Below, piece after piece: positions 1-9,566 of a DNA stretch of 64,000 nt. This stretch comes from an uncultured Clostridia bacterium. GTDB taxonomy: Bacteria > Bacillota > Clostridia > Oscillospirales > Ruminococcaceae. The translations under genes were made by a program, and so were the position numbers. Within the stretch, counting starts at the first letter, position 1. Each line of letters opens with the position of its first letter. Location of the stretch: positions 1 to 64,000 of the forward strand of contig CANRDI010000001.1 in the NCBI GenBank assembly GCA_947629335.1. Direction: 5' to 3'. Under the pieces are notes generated by a model. The model was not told the DNA's origin and did no database searches. It saw nothing but the letters and a program-made list of their open reading frames with translations.

Positions 1-1
1 G

Positions 2-148
2 TATGTGGATTTCGAGCCTATGGGCGCGAATATGGGTCTTCTTCCGCCGCTTGACGCGGATCTGAATGTGAAGCTCGGTAAACAGGAGAAATATGAGGCG
101 CTTGCACAAAGGGCAATATCTGATTTGGACAAACTTATCGGGATATAA
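2..148 (+). CDS. trmFO: TrmFO, methylenetetrahydrofolate-tRNA-(uracil-5-)-methyltransferase, C-terminal fragment (5' truncated by window edge)
   Basis: Frame from nt 2 reads YVDFEPMGANMGLLPPLDADLNVKLGKQEKYEALAQRAISDLDKLIGI*, matching the TrmFO C-terminal 'F.PMGANFG.LPPL' motif. Confidence 0.8.
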   Translation, partial: YVDFEPMGANMGLLPPLDADLNVKLGKQEKYEALAQRAISDLDKLIGI

Positions 149-159
149 GGAGAAATTTG

Positions 160-1179
160 ATGAAAATAGTAATAGACGGCTTCGGCGGCGACAATGCGCC
201 GGACGAGGTGCTTAAAGGCTCGGCGCTCGCGGTAAAGGAACTTGGGATTGAAGTTATAGTTACGGGCGATGTTAAAGTCCTTGAAGAAAGGACAAAGGCA
301 TTAGGACTTTCACAGCAGGGGATAACGTTTGCCCCCGCACAGGGTGTTATAACCACCGAGGACAACCCAAAGTCCATATTGAAAGAGAAAGCGGGAACGT
401 CAATGGGCGTCGCTTTCAATATCCTCGCCGAAGGCAAAGCCGACGCGGCTATTTCAGCAGGAAGCACTGCGTCTATCGTTATCGGTGGGACAATGATCGA
501 AAAACGCATAAAGGGCGTAAAGAGAACGGCTCTTGTGCCGCTTATGCCGTGCCTCGGAGGAGTGAGATACTGCGTGCTTGACGGAGGGGCAAATTTAGAC
601 TGCCGTCCGGAGATGCTGCTCCAGTTTGCGATAATGGGAAGCTGTTTTATGAAAGCAACAATGGATATAGAAGATCCGCGCGTGGGCTTGCTCAATATCG
701 GCACTGAGGACGAAAAGGGCAGAGAGCTTGAACACGAAACAAAATTACTTCTTGAAAAAGCTCCGATAAATTTCGTCGGATATGTAGAAGCGCGCGAAGT
801 TCCGCTCGGCGCGGTAGATGTGCTTGTAACGGACGGATTTACGGGAAATGTATTCTTGAAAGCCTGCGAGGGAATGGGCGCGCTTATGAAAACGGCGCTT
901 AAAAACATTTTTTACGCGAATTTAAAGACAAAGATCGGCGCGCTTTGTGTAAAAGACCGACTTAATGATTTCATAGCGCAAATGGACTATAAAACCATAG
1001 GCGGATCGCCGCTTCTGGGTACGGCAAAACCTGTTTTCAAAGCGCACGGCGCTTCGGACGAGCTTGCTTTTCTCGGAGCATTCCGTCAGGCAAAGCTCTT
1101 TGTCGAGCATAACGCGATCGACGAAATGACTAAAGCAATAGCAAGTCTTCATATCGAGGAGGCTTCGGAAAATGCCTGA
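160..1179 (+). CDS. plsX: Phosphate acyltransferase PlsX
   Basis: MKIVIDGFGGDNAPDEVLKG...; PlsX family motifs; RBS aaggag upstream. Confidence 0.95.
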   Translation: MKIVIDGFGGDNAPDEVLKGSALAVKELGIEVIVTGDVKVLEERTKALGLSQQGITFAPAQGVITTEDNPKSILKEKAGTSMGVAFNILAEGKADAAISAGSTASIVIGGTMIEKRIKGVKRTALVPLMPCLGGVRYCVLDGGANLDCRPEMLLQFAIMGSCFMKATMDIEDPRVGLLNIGTEDEKGRELEHETKLLLEKAPINFVGYVEAREVPLGAVDVLVTDGFTGNVFLKACEGMGALMKTALKNIFYANLKTKIGALCVKDRLNDFIAQMDYKTIGGSPLLGTAKPVFKAHGASDELAFLGAFRQAKLFVEHNAIDEMTKAIASLHIEEASENA

Positions 1180-2137
1180 ACGAAATGCAATCGAACAAAA
1201 AGCATCTGAATGGAAACCAACCGAACGGAAACCAATTGAACCAAAAGCAACCGAACGGAAACCAATTGAACCAAAACAAACCGAACGGAAAGCAACAGAA
1301 CGGAAATCATCAGAATGGAAAACGAGCGGACGTAAAATGTCCAAACGCAAATCCGCAGGACGGATAATGCCGAAAAAGAAAAAGCCCGAACGGAAAATGC
1401 CCGAACTAAAAACTCCCAAACAAAATGCCGAGCTAAAATCGACGGAAAATGAGAGCCTTAAAGATCTTGAAGAAAAAATCGGCTACAAGTTTAAAAGGCG
1501 CGAGCTTTTGAAAATGGCAATGACGCATTCGAGCTATTCCGGAGGAAAAAAACGCGGAAGCAACGAGCGTCTCGAATTCCTCGGCGACAGCGTTTTACAG
1601 GTAACTGTTTCACAGTTTTTGTACATGAATATGACGACAGTTCCCGAAGGCGGTCTTACAAAGCTCCGTGCGTCAATTGTCTGCGAAAATTCGCTCTATG
1701 AGTTTTCAAAAAGGATCTCGCTCGGAAACTACATACTTCTCGGAAAAGGCGAGGAGATGACGGGCGGGCGCGACAGACGCTCTATTTTGGCGGACGCATT
1801 TGAGGCGATGATAGCGGCGGTCTATATAGACGGCGGATTAAATGCGGCGATGGATGTGATAATGCGGTTTATGCCGTCGATAGACGCGCTGAGGTCGGGA
1901 AAGGTAAGGCTCGGAGATTATAAAACAATCTTACAGGAGATAATACAGAAAAACCCCGAAGAGAAAATTTCGTACGAGGTCGAGGAGACTTCGGGAAAAC
2001 AGCACAAAAAAGTATTTTTTGCAAACGTTATGCTTAACGGTCAGACCATAGGCAGCGGAAGCGGATTTTCAAAAAAAGAAGCCGAACAGGAGGCTGCGAA
2101 AGAAGCTATCCTGCTTATGGGCTATGATATAGGATAA
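1172..2137 (+). CDS. rnc: Ribonuclease III with a long repetitive basic N-terminal extension
   Basis: Core LEEKIGYKFKRRELLKMAMTHSSY...NERLEFLGDSVLQ plus C-terminal dsRBD (GSGSGFSKKEAEQEAAKEAI); GGAGG upstream of the ATG at 1172. Confidence 0.93.
   Translation: MPERNAIEQKASEWKPTERKPIEPKATERKPIEPKQTERKATERKSSEWKTSGRKMSKRKSAGRIMPKKKKPERKMPELKTPKQNAELKSTENESLKDLEEKIGYKFKRRELLKMAMTHSSYSGGKKRGSNERLEFLGDSVLQVTVSQFLYMNMTTVPEGGLTKLRASIVCENSLYEFSKRISLGNYILLGKGEEMTGGRDRRSILADAFEAMIAAVYIDGGLNAAMDVIMRFMPSIDALRSGKVRLGDYKTILQEIIQKNPEEKISYEVEETSGKQHKKVFFANVMLNGQTIGSGSGFSKKEAEQEAAKEAILLMGYDIG
1178..1417 (+). repeat. 15-bp minisatellite (about 16 degenerate units) encoding the pentapeptide repeat [E/G/K]-[R/W/P]-K-x-[T/S/P] in the RNase III N-terminus
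   Basis: Translation divides as ERNAI EQKAS EWKPT ERKPI EPKAT ERKPI EPKQT ERKAT ERKSS EWKTS GRKMS KRKSA GRIMP KKKKP ERKMP ELKTP. Confidence 0.9.
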
Positions 2138-2138
2138 A

Positions 2139-3137
2139 TTGCACTCGGATATGAAGAAAACAAACGTCAGCATTTTTATTCCGCATATAGGCTGTCCTCA
2201 TTTGTGCAGTTTCTGCGATCAGAAAAGTATTTCTGGTGCGGTAAAAGCGCCTTCGGCAAGCGAGGTGCGGGATGTACTGAACGAGCAGGCGGAGCATTTG
2301 CTGAAAAATAATATTTCTGCTGAAATAGCGTTTTTCGGCGGGAGCTTTACCGCGATAGAACGCGGGTATATGGAGAGCCTTCTTGACGCCGCGAAAAGCG
2401 CGGTAGATAAATTTCCCGCTTATACGGGAATACGCTGTTCTACAAGACCCGACTGTATAAGCGAGGAAATTATAGACATACTTAAACGCTATGGAGTTAC
2501 GGCGGTAGAGCTTGGCGCTCAGTCAATGAACGACGAAGTTCTTAAAGCAAACGAGCGCGGACATACGGCTGATGACGTGAGAAATGCCTCAAATCTCATA
2601 AAAAGCTCAGGTATTGAACTCGGACTTCAGATGATGACGGGGCTTTATCGTGATACTCCAGAAAATTGCCTTTATACTGCCGACGAATTTATAAAATTAA
2701 GTCCTAAAACCGTCAGGATATACCCGACGGTGATACTCAAAAACACCAAACTCGGCAAACTCTTTGAGAGCGGGGAATTTAAATCGTTTTCGTTTGAGGA
2801 AACAGTTGAGTTGTGCGCAAAATTGCTCAGAAAATTCACCGAAAAGGGCTTTCGCGTAATTCGCTTGGGACTTCACGCAAGTGCCGATGTAGAGCGCGAT
2901 ATGCTGGGGGGAACGTATCACCCCGCGCTTCGTGAGATAGTTGAAAGCAGGATCTTTTTGGAAGATCTGCAAATGCGCCTTTTTGATATGGAAAAGGGAA
3001 AATATACCGTTTATACCGACCCTAAAAATATCTCAAAGGCTGTAGGACAAAAGAAAAGCAATATAAACGCGCTTGCAGAGCTGGGTTATGAAATCAAGTT
3101 CAGACCTATGACGGGCGAGTATATTTTAATTGTATAA
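2139..3137 (+). CDS. Radical SAM protein (Elp3/HemN-like superfamily)
   Basis: IFIPHIGCPHLCSFCDQ CxxxCxxC motif, FFGGSFTAI; usual rnc-rSAM-smc context of Clostridia. Confidence 0.85.
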   Translation: MHSDMKKTNVSIFIPHIGCPHLCSFCDQKSISGAVKAPSASEVRDVLNEQAEHLLKNNISAEIAFFGGSFTAIERGYMESLLDAAKSAVDKFPAYTGIRCSTRPDCISEEIIDILKRYGVTAVELGAQSMNDEVLKANERGHTADDVRNASNLIKSSGIELGLQMMTGLYRDTPENCLYTADEFIKLSPKTVRIYPTVILKNTKLGKLFESGEFKSFSFEETVELCAKLLRKFTEKGFRVIRLGLHASADVERDMLGGTYHPALREIVESRIFLEDLQMRLFDMEKGKYTVYTDPKNISKAVGQKKSNINALAELGYEIKFRPMTGEYILIV

Positions 3138-3148
3138 AAGGAAGATAA

Positions 3149-6100
3149 ATGTTTTTTAAAACACTGAAAATACAAGGATTTAAGTCCTTTGCGGACAAAA
3201 CGGTGCTTTCATTCGACGCAAAAACGACGGCTGTCGTCGGAAGCAACGGAAACGGAAAAAGCAATATTTCTGACGCGCTGCGCTGGGTAATGGGAGAGCA
3301 GGGCGCGAAAACTCTGCGCGGAGAAAAAATGGAGGACGTTATCTTCCACGGAACCGTCGAGAGAAAGCCTATGGGTTTTGCGAGCGTTTCGCTTGTTATC
3401 GACAACAGCGACCGCACGCTCAATGTGGACGATAACGAGGTAGAAATATCGAGAAAGCTCTACAGAACTGGCGAGAGCGAATATTCGATAAACGGAAAGA
3501 AAACGCGCCTTAAAGATATTCAAGAATTGCTCATGGGAACGGGACTTGGGCGCGATGGCTATTCAATAATCGGACAGGGCAGGGTCGCGGAGATCGTAAA
3601 CTCCCGCGATACCCAGCGCCGGGAGATATTTGAAGAAGCGGCGGGAGTTTCGCTTTTCCTGCACAAAAAAGAGGACGCCGAAAAACAGCTTGCTCAGGCG
3701 GCGGAAAATATCACCCGCCAGCACGACTTGATACGCGCGGACGAGGAAAGACTTCCGATACTGAAAAAACAGTCGGAAAAAGCGGCGCTTGCGTCAGAGC
3801 TTATGACGCAGAAAAAGGAGCTTGAGATCTCAGTGAGCGTCGCAAGGCTAAAGGAAAAACGCGCCGAGCTTCAAAAACTTTCGGATGACATACTGCTGAA
3901 CAAAAGCGAATGTGAGCATTACGACCGCGATATAGAAAAATCGGAAAAAGAGATTGAAGAACTTGCAAATGAAAAACTTTCGGCAAACGCCGCGCTTGAC
4001 CGTATAAGAAACGAGATAAAAAGCGCGGGCGACATTCTCTCCGAAAAAAACGCGGCAATAAAGGTTGCGGAAAACGACCTCGGACATAACGAAAAGCGCA
4101 GAGCCGAGCTTAAAGAACAGCTCGAAAAGGCTCAGCAGAGCGATTTCGCATTTGATAAGCAGATTGGGGAAATAAACGAGAGAATAGACGAAAAAAACAA
4201 AAGCGCCGAAAACTTCGATATTAAGATATCCGAAGCGCAGCAAAAGCTCGACGAAATGTCAAAAGCAAATTCGTCGTCGGGAGAAGAATTTTCCGCGCTT
4301 GAAAGTGAGCTTGCCGCGGCATACCGCGAAAAGACCGAATATTCGCTTTTGATATCCCAATCGAATTTGTCGCTCGAAGAATCCGAAAAACAGAGATCCG
4401 CCTTTATAAATGCCCGCTCTGATTCGGAGAATAAAATATCAGAATACAGCGAAGAACTTTCAAAGGCAAAGAAAAGATCGTCGGAAATTGCAGAAGAAAA
4501 AGCGACAGCCGAAAACAGGCTCGGAGGAATGGAAAAGCTCTCAGAGGGCAGGAAAAAGCGCCTTGAAAGCGCGCGCGCCGCTCTTGACAGCTCCGTCGCT
4601 GCGCTCGGCGAAAAACAACAGCGCTATAAAGTCCTTTCCGACATCGAAAAGAGCAAAGAAGGCTATTTCCGCTCGGTAAAAGAAGTAATAAGCGCAGGCG
4701 AGCAGGGCAGACTTTCCGGGATACACGGAATAGTCGCGGACGTTATAACTGTTCCGAAAAAATATATCACCGCCGTAGAAACTGTCTTACAGCCCGTAAT
4801 GCAGAACATTATTGTAGACAACGAGCAGACCGCGAACCGCTGTATACTGTTTTTAAAAGAAACAAATGCGGGCAGAGCTACTTTTTATCCGCTTACGTCA
4901 ATTAAAAGCAGAAGTCTTAACGAGCAGAATTTGCGCTCGGAGAGCGGCTTTGAGGGAATAGCGAGCGAGCTTGTCGGATTTGACGACACTTATCGTAATA
5001 TAATCGGAAATCTCCTTGGAACAACGGTCGTTGTTGACGACATTTCAACAGCTACCGTAATAGGAAAGAAATACGGTTATAGGTTCAGGATAGTCACCCT
5101 CGACGGTCAGGTCGTAAATGCAGGCGGTTCTTTTACAGGTGGTTCGCAGATAAGCAGAGGCGGCATTATTTCGAGAAAACAGGAGACCGACGAGCTTTAT
5201 TCCGAGATAAAGACCCTGCGTGAAGGGGAAAAAGCAAAACGCGACGAGTTTGAAAAATGCCGCGCGGAATATGCGAAATTTTCCATTGAACTTGAGGGTA
5301 TGCAGGATAAGATACGCGAACTTGAACGCGAGGACATAAGCGTCGGCGCGGAGATCTCCCGCCTTTCGGGACTTATAGAACAGCTTTCCGAGCAGAAGAG
5401 ATCGTCCGATCTGACCTTAAAACAGTTTGACGAGCAAATCTCTCGCCTTGATGAAACAATAAGCGGCGCAAAAGCAAAGACCGACGATATTTCAAAGAAA
5501 ATAGAAAAGCTCGAAGCAGAGCATACCGTCCTGTCCGAACAGCGCGGAGAAGCTGAAAACAGGATAAAATCGCTGTATGACAGCATAAGCGCACTGAATA
5601 TGGAAAAAATGTCGGCAATAAAGGATATAGACGCGCTCAAAGCGCAGATAAAGAATATCGAAGAAAACCGCCGAACGCTTTTAGAAAACAGCGGCGGATT
5701 TCAGAGCGCAATGACCGCTTTAGACAGTTCCGACCGTGAGATACGCGAAAATATCGAGCGCTTGAAGCGCGAAATCTCGGCGCAGAGCGGCGAACTCACG
5801 GAAAAGAATGCCGAGATAGAAAGCTATGTAAAAGAGACAGAAGAGCTTGAACGGAAAATAAACGAACTTCATAAAAGCATAAACGAGCTGAACCGCGGCA
5901 AGGAAAAGTTTACGGGAGCAGCCGCGCGCCTTGAAGAGCGAAAGACCTCATCTCAAAAAGAATACGACAGGATAGTTGCGCTTTTGTTCGACAGCTACGA
6001 GCTTACCGTTTCACAGGCTGAACAGGAGGCGAAGCTTCCCGACGACCTTTTTGCCGCGGAAGCTGAGCTAAAGGAACTTACGAAAAAAATTACCGACCTT

Positions 6101-6730
6101 GGAAGCGTCAATATGGCGTCAATCGAGGAATACCGCGAGGTTTCCGCGCGCTATGAGTTTCAGTCTGCACAGCTTAGGGATATCGAAAGCTCAAAGCGCG
6201 ACCTCGAAAAACTTATAGAACAGCTCACCGCAGACATAAAAACGCGCTTTCTCGACAGTTTCAACGACATCAACCGCCATTTCAAAAACATCTTCACACA
6301 GATATTCGGTCCGGGTTCTCATGCGGAGCTTGAACTGACAGATCCCGACGATGTGCTTAATTCCGGCATAGAAATAAAAGCCGCGCCTCCGGGAAAAGTC
6401 ATAAAAAATCTTATTTCGCTTTCGGGCGGCGAGCAGACAATGGTCGCAATAACTATCTACTTCGCAATTCTTATGCACCGTCCGACACCGTTTTGTATGC
6501 TCGACGAGGTAGACGCGGCGCTCGACGAGGTAAATGTCGAAAAGTATATACATTATCTCAACCAGTTCAGCCGCACGACCCAGCTTATGGTAATAACCCA
6601 CCGCCGCGGAACTATCGAGGGATGTTCGGTATTATACGGCGTATTTATGCAGGAAAAGGGCGTTTCCAGACTGTTGAGGCAGGAGCTTAGCGACGAGCTT
6701 TCAGACGAGCTGAACGAAATAATAAAATAG
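3149..6730 (+). CDS. smc: Chromosome segregation protein SMC
   Basis: MFFKTLKIQGFKSFADKT, Walker A GSNGNGKSN, hinge, LSGGEQTMVAI signature, DEVDAALDE Walker B. Confidence 0.97.
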   Translation: MFFKTLKIQGFKSFADKTVLSFDAKTTAVVGSNGNGKSNISDALRWVMGEQGAKTLRGEKMEDVIFHGTVERKPMGFASVSLVIDNSDRTLNVDDNEVEISRKLYRTGESEYSINGKKTRLKDIQELLMGTGLGRDGYSIIGQGRVAEIVNSRDTQRREIFEEAAGVSLFLHKKEDAEKQLAQAAENITRQHDLIRADEERLPILKKQSEKAALASELMTQKKELEISVSVARLKEKRAELQKLSDDILLNKSECEHYDRDIEKSEKEIEELANEKLSANAALDRIRNEIKSAGDILSEKNAAIKVAENDLGHNEKRRAELKEQLEKAQQSDFAFDKQIGEINERIDEKNKSAENFDIKISEAQQKLDEMSKANSSSGEEFSALESELAAAYREKTEYSLLISQSNLSLEESEKQRSAFINARSDSENKISEYSEELSKAKKRSSEIAEEKATAENRLGGMEKLSEGRKKRLESARAALDSSVAALGEKQQRYKVLSDIEKSKEGYFRSVKEVISAGEQGRLSGIHGIVADVITVPKKYITAVETVLQPVMQNIIVDNEQTANRCILFLKETNAGRATFYPLTSIKSRSLNEQNLRSESGFEGIASELVGFDDTYRNIIGNLLGTTVVVDDISTATVIGKKYGYRFRIVTLDGQVVNAGGSFTGGSQISRGGIISRKQETDELYSEIKTLREGEKAKRDEFEKCRAEYAKFSIELEGMQDKIRELEREDISVGAEISRLSGLIEQLSEQKRSSDLTLKQFDEQISRLDETISGAKAKTDDISKKIEKLEAEHTVLSEQRGEAENRIKSLYDSISALNMEKMSAIKDIDALKAQIKNIEENRRTLLENSGGFQSAMTALDSSDREIRENIERLKREISAQSGELTEKNAEIESYVKETEELERKINELHKSINELNRGKEKFTGAAARLEERKTSSQKEYDRIVALLFDSYELTVSQAEQEAKLPDDLFAAEAELKELTKKITDLGSVNMASIEEYREVSARYEFQSAQLRDIESSKRDLEKLIEQLTADIKTRFLDSFNDINRHFKNIFTQIFGPGSHAELELTDPDDVLNSGIEIKAAPPGKVIKNLISLSGGEQTMVAITIYFAILMHRPTPFCMLDEVDAALDEVNVEKYIHYLNQFSRTTQLMVITHRRGTIEGCSVLYGVFMQEKGVSRLLRQELSDELSDELNEIIK

Positions 6731-6748
6731 CGTTTTTGAGGAGTATTT

Positions 6749-7810
6749 ATGGGTTTATTTGATAAGTGGAAAAAACGAAACGAAAAAGCCGAAGAGGAAA
6801 GCCGCGAGCGGCTTGCGTTTCTCGAAAAACTTTCGAGCGGATCGCCGATATTTACCGACCATGAGTCCGATATCGAGTTCCAGAAGGAGTATGAAAAGGA
6901 GCTTGAAGAGTCCAAAAGCAAGATCCGCGAGGGACTTCGCAAGACAAAGGACGGCTTTGTCAGCAAGATAGAGCAGATAATCAATTCGTTTACGAAAATT
7001 GACGAGGAATTTTTTGACGAACTTGAAGAAACGCTTATACTTTCCGACATAGGCGCGCAGACAAGTGCCGAGATCTGCGAGGAACTGAGAAACCGCGTGA
7101 AGAAAACAGGCACGACCGAGCCTTCCGAGGTAAAACAGCTTTTAAAGGATATAATTTCCGAGATTTTGACAGGAGGAAACGATCTTAATTTAAGCACAAA
7201 GCCCTCCGTTATTATGGTCATCGGTGTAAACGGCGCGGGAAAGACGACTACTATAGGTAAAATGGCGGCAAAATTCAAGGCGAACGGAAAGAAAGTTATT
7301 GTTGCGGCAGCGGATACATTCAGAGCCGCGGCTATAGACCAGTTGAACGTATGGACAGACCGCGCGGGAGTTGATATTGTAAAACATTCCGAGGGCAGTG
7401 ACCCTGCGGCGGTTGTTTTCGACGCTATTTCCGCCGCAAAGGCAAGAGGCGCGGATATCGTGCTTTGCGATACGGCGGGCAGACTTCATAACAAGAAAAA
7501 CTTAATGGAAGAACTGAAAAAAATTGCCCGCGTCATTAACCGAGAGCTTCCCGAAGCAAGCATTGAAACGCTTTTGGTGCTTGACGCGACGACGGGACAA
7601 AACGCCGTAAATCAGGCGCGCCTTTTCAGCGAAAGCGCGGATATTACGGGAATAATCCTCACAAAACTCGACGGAACAGCTAAGGGCGGAATTATAATCC
7701 CGATAAGGAATGAGCTTGACTTGCCCGTAAAACTTGTGGGAGTAGGCGAAAAGATAGACGATCTACAGCCGTTTATACCGGAGGCGTATGTTGACGCGCT
7801 TTTTGAGTGA
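6749..7810 (+). CDS. ftsY: Signal recognition particle receptor FtsY
   Basis: [41 protein letters not shown] motifs. Confidence 0.97.
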   Translation: MGLFDKWKKRNEKAEEESRERLAFLEKLSSGSPIFTDHESDIEFQKEYEKELEESKSKIREGLRKTKDGFVSKIEQIINSFTKIDEEFFDELEETLILSDIGAQTSAEICEELRNRVKKTGTTEPSEVKQLLKDIISEILTGGNDLNLSTKPSVIMVIGVNGAGKTTTIGKMAAKFKANGKKVIVAAADTFRAAAIDQLNVWTDRAGVDIVKHSEGSDPAAVVFDAISAAKARGADIVLCDTAGRLHNKKNLMEELKKIARVINRELPEASIETLLVLDATTGQNAVNQARLFSESADITGIILTKLDGTAKGGIIIPIRNELDLPVKLVGVGEKIDDLQPFIPEAYVDALFE

Positions 7811-7839
7811 TTGACAGACGGACGGAAATATGTTATAAT
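7811..7839 (+). promoter_or_regulatory. Sigma-A-type promoter TTGACA-17-TATAAT
   Basis: TTGACA gacggacggaaatatgt TATAAT directly after the ftsY stop. Confidence 0.8.
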
Positions 7840-8022
7840 TAAAATGACATATTGGTATAGGCTTGACAGTGTACGGCTTTGGTACAGCTTTCGGCGGCAG
7901 GTTTAGAGAGTTTTAGGACTTGACGGCTTTTTGTAAGCATTTCGGCGGATACCGCCTTTGGCTGTTCATAATTGTACACGGTCAATTATCAACTCTTAAC
8001 AGCGTTTGAAGAAAGGAATCAT

Positions 8023-8646
8023 ATGAGTAAAAACAACAGTGGCGACAAACCCCGAAGTAAGCTGATTATTGCCTCGAACAATGCGGGGAAAATTCGAGAA
8101 TTTCGTGAGCTTTTATCTCCGTTCGGATTTGAGGTCTTGTCAATGAAGGACGCGGGATTTGACAGGGAGATAGTCGAGGACGGCGAAACCTTTGAGGAAA
8201 ACGCACATATAAAGGCAAAAGCCGTCTATGAAGCTCTGAGACTTCCGACCATAGCCGACGACAGCGGTCTGGAAATAGACTTTCTCGGCGGCTCGCCGGG
8301 CGTTTATTCCGCAAGATACGCGGGCGAAAATGCGTCGGACAAAGAGCGCTGTGCAAAGGTATTGGAGGAAATGCACGGAGTTGCAAAAGAACTTCGTGAC
8401 GCAAGATTTGTCTGCTCGATATATTTCATATTCGACGACGAAAACGAATATTCCGTGCGCGGCGAGGTCTGCGGCTATATAGGCGATGAGCCTGTCGGAA
8501 AGAACGGTTTCGGCTACGATCCCATTTTTATGCTCGACGAAGATGAAAGTATGGCGACAATAAGCGAAAGTGAAAAAAATAAGATAAGCCACCGCGCAAA
8601 GGCGTTTGAAAGGCTTTCGGACATTTTAAAGGAGAAGTTTTCATAA
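8023..8646 (+). CDS. rdgB: XTP/dITP diphosphatase (RdgB/HAM1 family)
   Basis: KLIIASNNAGKIREF, DDSGLEIDFLGGSPGVYSARYAG, GFGYDPIF motifs. Confidence 0.95.
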   Translation: MSKNNSGDKPRSKLIIASNNAGKIREFRELLSPFGFEVLSMKDAGFDREIVEDGETFEENAHIKAKAVYEALRLPTIADDSGLEIDFLGGSPGVYSARYAGENASDKERCAKVLEEMHGVAKELRDARFVCSIYFIFDDENEYSVRGEVCGYIGDEPVGKNGFGYDPIFMLDEDESMATISESEKNKISHRAKAFERLSDILKEKFS

Positions 8647-8942
8647 TGCTCAGCAGTAAACAGCGCGCAAATCTGCGCTCACAGGCTATGCAGCTTTCGC
8701 CGATATTCTATATCGGAAAGCTCGGTATAACAGACGAGATAGTAAACCAGCTCGAAAACGCGATAAACGCGCGCGAGCTTATCAAAATAGGCGTGCAGGA
8801 AGCGTGCGATTATGACGCACGCGAAGCCGCCGATATAATAGCGCCGAAACTCTCGGCAGAGGTTGTTTCCGTTATCGGGCGGAAGTTTGTGCTGTTCAGG
8901 AGAAGCAAAGATCCTAAAAAGCAGGTGATCGAGTTTGATTAA
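8646..8942 (+). CDS. yhbY: YhbY-type (CRM domain) ribosome-assembly RNA-binding protein
   Basis: MLSSKQRANLRSQAMQLSPIFYIGKLGIT...VIGRKFVLFRRS. Confidence 0.92.
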   Translation: MLSSKQRANLRSQAMQLSPIFYIGKLGITDEIVNQLENAINARELIKIGVQEACDYDAREAADIIAPKLSAEVVSVIGRKFVLFRRSKDPKKQVIEFD

Positions 8943-9546
8943 CAAAACAGGAATTTTCGGCGGCGCATTCAATCCTGTCCACAACGGTCACGTTCATCTT
9001 GCCAAAGAAGCCGTTTCACAGCTTAAACTCCGCAGACTTCTGATAATTCCGACATACGAAAGTCCTCATAAGACCGTAAAGCTGCTGCCGTTCGAGCAGA
9101 GAGCCGAGATGTGCAGACTCGCGTTTTCGGGCATGGAAGATGGCTATACACATGGAAGATGTAATGTTGAAATAAGCGACATCGAGCGGCAAATGGGCGG
9201 CGTGAGCTATACGATAAACACTTTAAGAGAGCTTAAACGGCAGTATCCCGACGAGCGTTTCTATCTGATAATAGGCGGGGATATGCTGTATTCGTTTACA
9301 GAATGGTATAAATACGAATCGATCTTGAAAGAGTGTACGGTGTGCGCCGCGGCAAGGGGCGGCGACAATTTCGCGGATATGCTTGAATTTGCAAACGAAG
9401 TCGGAAGAATAAAGGTCATGCCGACAGAAGTCGTTGACGTAAGTTCTACTCAGATACGCGAAAAAATCAAGAACAATGAAAGCGTTTCGGAGCTTGTGCC
9501 GCAGAATGTTGAAAAATACATTTCAGACAACAATTTGTTTAAATAA
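8935..9546 (+). CDS. nadD: Nicotinate-nucleotide adenylyltransferase
   Basis: GIFGGAFNPVHNGHVHLA, IIGGDMLYSFTEWYKYE, VSSTQIREKI. Confidence 0.95.
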   Translation: MINKTGIFGGAFNPVHNGHVHLAKEAVSQLKLRRLLIIPTYESPHKTVKLLPFEQRAEMCRLAFSGMEDGYTHGRCNVEISDIERQMGGVSYTINTLRELKRQYPDERFYLIIGGDMLYSFTEWYKYESILKECTVCAAARGGDNFADMLEFANEVGRIKVMPTEVVDVSSTQIREKIKNNESVSELVPQNVEKYISDNNLFK

Positions 9547-9566
9547 CTTAAACGGGGACAAATGAA

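Noticed and set aside
922-1419. Minus-strand ORF FRSVGFHSDAF... as a real repetitive protein
   Set aside because: It is antisense to plsX and the rnc minisatellite, and its openness follows from the 15-bp repeat.
2906-2911. G6 run in the radical SAM gene as another contingency tract
   Set aside because: Only six Gs in a conserved housekeeping-type gene; below the usual slippage-prone length and without surface-structure context.
6553-7278. Long antisense ORFs over smc/ftsY (and others such as 135..908 and 5197..5640)
   Set aside because: They oppose strongly supported conserved genes and show no family motifs; codon-bias artefacts.
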